From the NCBI RefSeq assembly GCF_007829335.1, contig NZ_VIWO01000002.1, forward strand, positions 806,001-870,000: a stretch of 64,000 nucleotides of DNA. Reading direction: 5' to 3'. How positions within the stretch are numbered: position 1 is the first letter of the stretch; each line of letters starts with the position of its first letter. Below the pieces are notes generated by a model. The model was not told the origin of the DNA, ran no database searches, and worked only from the letters and a program-made list of their open reading frames with translations. The position numbers were made by a program, and so were the translations under genes. Source of the stretch: Chitinophaga polysaccharea (GTDB taxonomy: Bacteria > Bacteroidota > Bacteroidia > Chitinophagales > Chitinophagaceae). Below, one piece after another: positions 59,005-64,000 of this stretch.

Positions 59005-59784
59005 ATGCAATCCATATTTCACAAATACCTACGCTACTTCCTATTACTGCTGGTAATAGCTGCTTGCCGGAAAGAGCGCAATACGCCACCCGGCACGGCA
59101 TCGCTCACTGTGATTAATGCCGTGCCCGGCGCAGACAATCTCGTAGTCAACTTCAGCAATGCAGATACGCTTCCGAATTACTATTTAAATGCGCAAAAGA
59201 TCCAATATGCCACATTCCTCCCCGATTATCAATTCAGCGCTTACAGCGGAACGCAAACACTGCGCCTATACAATTACCCGGATACCCTGCCTAAAAACAA
59301 TCCACTGGCGGTCGTTACACTCCACCTCCCTGTAGGCTCCATCAATAGTCTGTTTGTAACAGGCACGCTCAGTCAGCCTGACACCCTGCTGAGCGTTGAC
59401 CACCCTCCCTACCGGGCAGTAACAGACAGCACTACCGGCATACGTTTCGTGAACCTCTCACCAGGTAGTGCCCCGGTAAATATCAATCTCCAGGGACAGG
59501 CAGCCGGCAGCGAAGTAAAACTGTTATCCTATAAGGGAATCACCGGTTTTAAAAGTTATTCCGCCCGGTCAACCGACAGCGTATATACGTTCGAGTTTCA
59601 TGACGCTGCTAGCGGTCAGCTGCTCTGCACCTTTACCGCTGCCGGTATCAACAATAGTTCATCCGATCCGAATAACCCGGCCAACACCTGGCGTTTCCGC
59701 AATCGTACCCTGGCACTGACAGGACTTCCTGACAACGGATCCGGCAATAGCCCGCAAAATGTGCTGCTGATCAATAACTATTAA
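59005..59784 (+). CDS. DUF4397 domain-containing lipoprotein
   Basis: A 259-residue lipoprotein starting at ATG 59005: signal YFLLLLVIAAC with the lipobox Cys near residue 19, then a DUF4397 domain (TASLTVINAVPGADNLVVNF, TLRLYNYPDTLPKNNPLAVV, TGIRFVNLSPGSAPVNINLQ). DUF4397 is a beta-rich, surface-associated module of unknown role found in many Bacteroidota lipoproteins, often as tandem copies; here two halves are visible. Its place directly after susC-susD suggests an additional surface subunit of that complex. Confidence 0.88.
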   Translation: MQSIFHKYLRYFLLLLVIAACRKERNTPPGTASLTVINAVPGADNLVVNFSNADTLPNYYLNAQKIQYATFLPDYQFSAYSGTQTLRLYNYPDTLPKNNPLAVVTLHLPVGSINSLFVTGTLSQPDTLLSVDHPPYRAVTDSTTGIRFVNLSPGSAPVNINLQGQAAGSEVKLLSYKGITGFKSYSARSTDSVYTFEFHDAASGQLLCTFTAAGINNSSSDPNNPANTWRFRNRTLALTGLPDNGSGNSPQNVLLINNY

Positions 59785-59799
59785 ACCCGTAAGCTGCCA

Positions 59800-60564
59800 A
59801 TGGCCGATAAGTTTGAATATATGCAACAAGAAATTTCCATCACCACGAAGACAACACCCATTCACCTGTTTGCGCACAAACGGGAAACGAGCCGGGATAT
59901 CGTCTTCCTGGAAAATAAAAATACTTTTGACAGGATTGTGCAAACCTATTCTCCCAGCCTGCTCCATGCCGCTCTCCGTATTACGCACGATACACCGGCT
60001 GCGGAAGATATTGTACAGGAAGCCTTTCTCCGCCTCTGGCAGCAACGCAATAGATTAACACCGGATAACCTGGGTGGCTGGCTATACCGCGTAGTCATTC
60101 ACCTCGCCTACAAACAACAGCAAAGAGAACAACGGCAATCACGTTTGTTTGAACACCTGCAGGCCGGCAAACCCGTACACTGCACTAATACCGAAAAACA
60201 ACTGATTCAAAAAGAACAAACAGCACTGTTCAATGCCATATTGGATAAGCTCCCGGAAAAACAACGGCTTGTATATTACCTGAGCCGGGAACAGGGGCTG
60301 CGCAGGCAGGAAATTGCGAGCTACCTGAAAGTGTCGCCCAATACGGTAAAAGTGCACCTGCTGCGGGCTACGCAGTTTGTAAAAGAACATATGGTGAGCC
60401 TCTCTTTCTTCTTTCTCTTTTTTGTGCTCAACCAGATTTTTTTCAAAACCAGTAATACAATTGTTCCGCTCAGGGATTTATATAAAGTAAAGGAAACAAT
60501 TCAAAAGCATTTACCCAATGCGCAATGCAGCGGCGCCCAATTAGTGGTGCAGGTATATTCTTAA
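59800..60564 (+). CDS. Second ECF sigma factor of the locus, with C-terminal membrane segment
   Basis: A 254-residue ECF sigma factor starting 15 bases after the DUF4397 gene. Region 2 (SLLHAALRITHDTPAAEDIV, QEAFLRLWQQRNRL) and region 4 (LPEKQRLVYYLSREQGLRRQ, LKVSPNTVKVHLLRATQFVK) are present. After region 4 comes a strongly hydrophobic stretch (SLSFFFLFFVLNQIFF) and then ~45 further residues (LRDLYKVKETIQKHLPNAQC), so it could be a membrane-tethered sigma factor. No second FecR gene is in the window. ATG 59821 is an alternative start. It may control the ABC genes that follow. Confidence 0.9.
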   Translation: MADKFEYMQQEISITTKTTPIHLFAHKRETSRDIVFLENKNTFDRIVQTYSPSLLHAALRITHDTPAAEDIVQEAFLRLWQQRNRLTPDNLGGWLYRVVIHLAYKQQQREQRQSRLFEHLQAGKPVHCTNTEKQLIQKEQTALFNAILDKLPEKQRLVYYLSREQGLRRQEIASYLKVSPNTVKVHLLRATQFVKEHMVSLSFFFLFFVLNQIFFKTSNTIVPLRDLYKVKETIQKHLPNAQCSGAQLVVQVYS

Positions 60565-60662
60565 AAATATCAATATCCTACTTCACCAGGCAATTACCCA
60601 TCATCGCCACGCGCTTTAAATGAGCGTGGTACCGGGAAACATTTGCCGATAAAAAAGAAAAC

Positions 60663-61580
60663 ATGATCTTAAAAACAACGTCGCTCTCCCACAAATACAC
60701 CAGCAACTGGGCTATACGGGATATCAACATGGAGATCGGACAAACAGGCGTCATCGGACTGCTGGGATCTAATGGCGCCGGCAAATCCACCACCATGAAC
60801 ATTATCTGCGGCGCGTTACACCAAACGAGCGGCAAAGTGTTCATCAACGGGATCGACCTGGAAAAAGAACCGGAAGCAGCCAAAAAAGAGATTGGCTTCC
60901 TGCCGCAAACACCGCCGCTTTATACGGACCTCACGATCGATGAATACCTTACCTACTGCGCCCAACTGCGATTAATGGACAAAAGCAAAATCAAGCCGGC
61001 TATGGACGAAGCCAAGGAGCGTTGCGGCATTGCACATTTCAGTTCCAGGCTCATAAAAAATCTTTCGGGCGGATACCGGCAGCGCGTAGGCATTGCACAG
61101 GCCATCATTCATAAACCCAAACTGGTAGTGATGGACGAACCCACCAACGGCCTCGATCCCAATCAACTGATTGAAGCCAGGAAACTAATACGGGAAATAG
61201 CTCAGGAACATACCGTGCTGCTGTCTTCCCATATTCTGTCTGAAATCAGCCTGCTCTGTAAGGAGATCATCATGATAGAATCGGGAAGGATCGTGTTCTC
61301 AGACAGTATGGATGCTTTCAACAACTATGCACAAGCCAGTACGGTACGGATGCAGATGGAGAATCCTCCCTCGAGGGAAGAACTCCTGCTCGTTAAAGGG
61401 GTTACCCGTGTGGAATTCCTAAGCGGTAAACAGGTACGCATCTATTTCGACGGCGACTCCGAAATTACAGAAAGACTGATAGCCGCCAGTATGCAGCATG
61501 ATTGGCGCCTGCGGGAAATCAGCTTCGATAAAGGATTACTGGATGACATCTTCAAACAATTATCCGCCAGGTCATACTAA
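60663..61580 (+). CDS. GldA-like ABC transporter ATP-binding protein
   Basis: A 305-residue ATPase with Walker A LLGSNGAGKSTT, signature LSGGYRQRVGIA, Walker B VVMDEPTNGLDP and switch LSSHILSEI, plus a ~80-residue C-terminal extension (VRMQMENPPSREELLLVKGV...) typical of the GldA/NatA group. GldA works with GldF and GldG, needed for gliding and protein secretion-related surface functions in Flavobacterium. The partner encoded 21 bases downstream is a fused GldF-GldG protein, so this is a complete Gld-type ABC unit. Whether it serves gliding or a SusCD-linked task is open. Confidence 0.9.
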   Translation: MILKTTSLSHKYTSNWAIRDINMEIGQTGVIGLLGSNGAGKSTTMNIICGALHQTSGKVFINGIDLEKEPEAAKKEIGFLPQTPPLYTDLTIDEYLTYCAQLRLMDKSKIKPAMDEAKERCGIAHFSSRLIKNLSGGYRQRVGIAQAIIHKPKLVVMDEPTNGLDPNQLIEARKLIREIAQEHTVLLSSHILSEISLLCKEIIMIESGRIVFSDSMDAFNNYAQASTVRMQMENPPSREELLLVKGVTRVEFLSGKQVRIYFDGDSEITERLIAASMQHDWRLREISFDKGLLDDIFKQLSARSY

Positions 61581-61601
61581 AAGCCAAATAAAGGAGCGAT
61601 T

Positions 61602-63941
61602 ATGCATACAACGTTCAAAATAGCAAAAAACGAGTTCCGCCATCTTTTCTATTCACCAATAGCCTGGTTTCTTTCCATCATCTTCCTGGTGATGTGCAGT
61701 TTCTTTTATACCGGTATCCTCTATTCCTGGGCCAAGGCCAGTTACCTGGTATACAGCAACAAACCTTACGCCGATCTTTGGGTAACAGAATCCGTCACGG
61801 GGTCCATCTTCTCCAATCCAACCGGCAGCTTTTTCTTTAGTATTCTCCAGAATATCTATCTCTTCGTTCCGCTGCTTACCATGAGCGTGATTAACCGGGA
61901 ATTCAACAACGGTACTGCCAGGCTGCTTTATTCTTCCCCGGTGAAACTGCGCCAAATTGTAGTGGGAAAATATCTGGGCATAATCGCCTATAATGTCCTG
62001 CTGATATTGATCATGGGCATTTTTATTATATCCGGTTTCTTTGATATCAGGCATCTCGACTTTGGCCTGCTTTTATCGGCCGTATTCGGTTTTTATTTGC
62101 TCCTGAGTGCGTTGACTGCCATCGGCTTTTTTATGTCGAGCCTTACCCTTTACCAGGTGATCGCTGCTATTGCCAGCTTCACCGTACTCTTTATCCTAAA
62201 TAGCGTTGGCCACTTATGGCAGCAATACGATTTTATCCGGGACCTCACTTATTTCCTCTCCATTGCAGGCCGCACAGAAAAAATGCTGATCGGGCTTATC
62301 TCTACCAAAGATGTGCTCTATTACCTGCTGATTATTTACATGTTCGTTAGCTTTACGCTGATACGTTTAAGAAGTGGGCAGGAAAACCGGCCCTGGTATG
62401 TGAAAACCTTCCGTTACCTGCTGGTGGCTGTATCGGTATTGGTGATCGGGTATCTCAGTTCCCGTCCGCGGTTTACCGGCTACCTGGATACTACTGCCCG
62501 GCAGGAGAATACCCTGCACCCACGTACCCAGGAAACTGTAAAGCAGCTGGGCGACAGTACACTGGAAGTAACGCTCTATTGCAATTTGTTTGATCAGAAT
62601 GTGAACCATGGTCTACCTGCAGCGCGAAACATCTACTTATCAGATTTTTGGGAAAAGTACCTGCGCTTTAAACCAGACATACAATTCAGGTACAGTTACT
62701 ATTACGCAGTACCTGCGGGCGACAGTTCCATCTACAAAACTTATCCGGGGAAAAGCCTTCAACAGATTGCCGGGCTGATTGCGCATGGGTTCCAGGTAGA
62801 TTCATCTCTTTTCAAATCACCGGAAGCAATCCGCCGGATGATAGACCTGGCGCCGGAAAACTACCGGCTCGTTATGCAGCTCAAATACCGGGGCCGCACT
62901 ACCTTTCTCCGGTTGGGGCTTGAAGATATGCTGTGGCCGGAAGAAACCAATGTGAATGCCGCCCTCAAACGCCTGCTGCATGCTCCCATCCCTAAAGTAT
63001 ACTTTGTAACCGGACAGCTGGAACGCAACATTTATAAAACAGGAGAAAGGGAATATGCCGCACATGCCACCAGTAAAAGAAAAGGCCATTCATTGCTGCA
63101 AATCGGTTTCGACATAGATACGCTCAACCTGGTAGCACAGAACATTCCCGCGGATGCCCGGATACTGGTGCTCGCCGATCCACGTATGGACCTGCCACCG
63201 ATTGTGCAACAAAAGATCTGTAACTATATCCACGAGGGCGGTAACCTGCTGGTACTGGCAGAACCCGGCAAGCAACAGATACTGGCTCCCCTGCTCGCTC
63301 CGTTAGGCGTTGAACTAATGCACGGGCAACTCGTACAGCCCACTGCCAACGAAACGCCTGATAAGGTATGGGTGTACTATACCTACAAAGCGTTTAGCCA
63401 GGTGGAGGAACCTTATTTCCGGCAATTCAAACGGGTGTGGGATCGTAAAATATATACAGACAGCATCAAGAACATATTTGCGGGTGTTACCGGTATTGCT
63501 TATACAAGCGACAGTGGCTTTACCGTACAGCCATGGGTAATGACCCTGCCGGAAGCCGCCTGGCAGAAAGCCGGTAAGCTGGTAACAGATTCCACTGCTC
63601 CCGTTTACACACCTAAAGAAGGCGATACTGCACAGTCCAGCTTCCCTACGGTCATCGCACTATCAAAGCAGCTAAAAGGAAGGGAGCAACGCGTTATTGT
63701 GTGTGGCGATGCCGACTGTATCAGCAACTTCAGACTGGCCGACGATCTCTCTCACGCTTTCTACAGCTGGTTATGCAATGGCGAATACCCCGTATACACG
63801 CCACTGCCTTTCCCTCAGGACAGCAGGGTGGTGCTTAGTCCTGAAGGAGCAGCCAGGCAGAAAATAATATACATATACCTGCTGCCGGGGTTATTACTAC
63901 TGGCTGGTACGATGGTGTTGGTAAGACGGCAAAGAAAATAG
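61602..63941 (+). CDS. Fused ABC-2 permease / GldG-type auxiliary protein (GldF-GldG fusion)
   Basis: A 779-residue fusion. Residues ~1-290 are an ABC-2 permease like GldF, with six helices and the REFNNGTARLLYSSPVKLRQ coupling loop. Residues ~300-750 are a periplasmic GldG-type (ABC_transp_aux) domain: TLEVTLYCNLFDQNVNHGLP, VYFVTGQLERNIYKTGEREY, ILVLADPRMDLPP and YIHEGGNLLVLAEPGKQQ. It ends in a membrane helix (IIYIYLLPGLLLLAGTMVLV), as GldG does. The length equals GldF plus GldG. It follows the GldA-like gene and precedes another gene starting at the window edge. Confidence 0.88.
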   Translation: MHTTFKIAKNEFRHLFYSPIAWFLSIIFLVMCSFFYTGILYSWAKASYLVYSNKPYADLWVTESVTGSIFSNPTGSFFFSILQNIYLFVPLLTMSVINREFNNGTARLLYSSPVKLRQIVVGKYLGIIAYNVLLILIMGIFIISGFFDIRHLDFGLLLSAVFGFYLLLSALTAIGFFMSSLTLYQVIAAIASFTVLFILNSVGHLWQQYDFIRDLTYFLSIAGRTEKMLIGLISTKDVLYYLLIIYMFVSFTLIRLRSGQENRPWYVKTFRYLLVAVSVLVIGYLSSRPRFTGYLDTTARQENTLHPRTQETVKQLGDSTLEVTLYCNLFDQNVNHGLPAARNIYLSDFWEKYLRFKPDIQFRYSYYYAVPAGDSSIYKTYPGKSLQQIAGLIAHGFQVDSSLFKSPEAIRRMIDLAPENYRLVMQLKYRGRTTFLRLGLEDMLWPEETNVNAALKRLLHAPIPKVYFVTGQLERNIYKTGEREYAAHATSKRKGHSLLQIGFDIDTLNLVAQNIPADARILVLADPRMDLPPIVQQKICNYIHEGGNLLVLAEPGKQQILAPLLAPLGVELMHGQLVQPTANETPDKVWVYYTYKAFSQVEEPYFRQFKRVWDRKIYTDSIKNIFAGVTGIAYTSDSGFTVQPWVMTLPEAAWQKAGKLVTDSTAPVYTPKEGDTAQSSFPTVIALSKQLKGREQRVIVCGDADCISNFRLADDLSHAFYSWLCNGEYPVYTPLPFPQDSRVVLSPEGAARQKIIYIYLLPGLLLLAGTMVLVRRQRK

Positions 63942-63997
63942 CAGATTACGTATAACCGGCGCCGTTAGCATGTATTTAAAAAGTTAAAAAAACTACA

Positions 63998-64000
63998 ATG
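63998..64000 (+). CDS. Start codon of the next gene, cut by the window end
   Basis: An ATG on the last three bases, 57 bases after the GldF-GldG stop and preceded by an A-rich stretch, is probably the start of a further gene in the same run. Nothing of its product is visible. Confidence 0.3.

Noticed and set aside
1..64000. Prophage, insertion sequence, integrase or tRNA-associated island
   Set aside because: No transposase, integrase, phage structural gene, tRNA or flanking repeat was found on either strand.

Overview
The window looks like chromosomal DNA of a Bacteroidota bacterium of the Chitinophagaceae, most likely Chitinophaga or a close relative. The evidence is two SusC/SusD loci driven by ECF sigma and FecR pairs, a GLPGLI-family protein, a gliding-type (GldA/GldF/GldG) ABC system, DUF4397 and DUF4157 proteins, and intergenic copies of the Bacteroidota -7 promoter box TAnnTTTG where Shine-Dalgarno sequences are weak. 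No rRNA, tRNA, transposase, phage gene or CRISPR array was seen. The window is cut at both ends: a Crp/Fnr regulator runs off the left edge, and a new ATG sits on the last three bases.

Bases 1-12100 hold mostly single housekeeping or accessory genes: two GNAT acetyltransferases, RidA, a DUF4345 membrane protein, a RibD-type reductase, AraC regulators and an SDR oxidoreductase. They also hold a tight three-gene secreted/lipoprotein cluster of unknown function (5572-8180), an AraC remnant, DUF3175 and a solitary cytochrome c oxidase subunit I. At 12387-12517 a complete TPP riboswitch and terminator stand in front of no thiamine gene, next to a truncated ABC ATPase. This looks like a deletion scar. 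At 13013-15432 an XRE-pentapeptide-repeat fusion protein leads a DrrAB-type drug exporter.

Bases 15560-24820 (minus strand) form a polysaccharide utilisation locus: ECF sigma, FecR, SusC, SusD and a GH97 glycosidase. Bases 24925-30701 (minus strand) hold an apparent operon of histidine kinase, response regulator, OMP_b-brl_3-type receptor and GLPGLI protein, with a shared direct-repeat motif before its two transcription units. Bases 30800-38800 are more accessory: a class I terpene synthase, a phospholipase-D-like protein, a second RibD-type reductase, an alpha/beta hydrolase, and a DUF4157 protein followed by a frame-disrupted stretch and a small immunity-like protein. Three related hairpins lie in this part. 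Bases 37894-41763 group an AraC regulator, oleate hydratase and a 3-hydroxyacyl-CoA dehydrogenase. A NamZ-like muramidase, a decayed gene, an SDR, a MarR regulator with an APH-type kinase, an AsmA-like protein and a NarL-type two-component system follow.

Bases 52152-63941 (plus strand) carry ECF sigma, FecR, SusC, SusD, a DUF4397 lipoprotein, a second ECF sigma, a GldA-like ATPase and a fused GldF-GldG protein. They form one co-oriented run with no glycoside hydrolase. It joins an outer-membrane SusCD pair to an inner-membrane Gld-type ABC machine and is the best candidate here for an undescribed system. The XRE-pentapeptide/DrrAB unit, the DUF4157 cassette, the two-component/receptor operon and the orphan riboswitch are the next most interesting.
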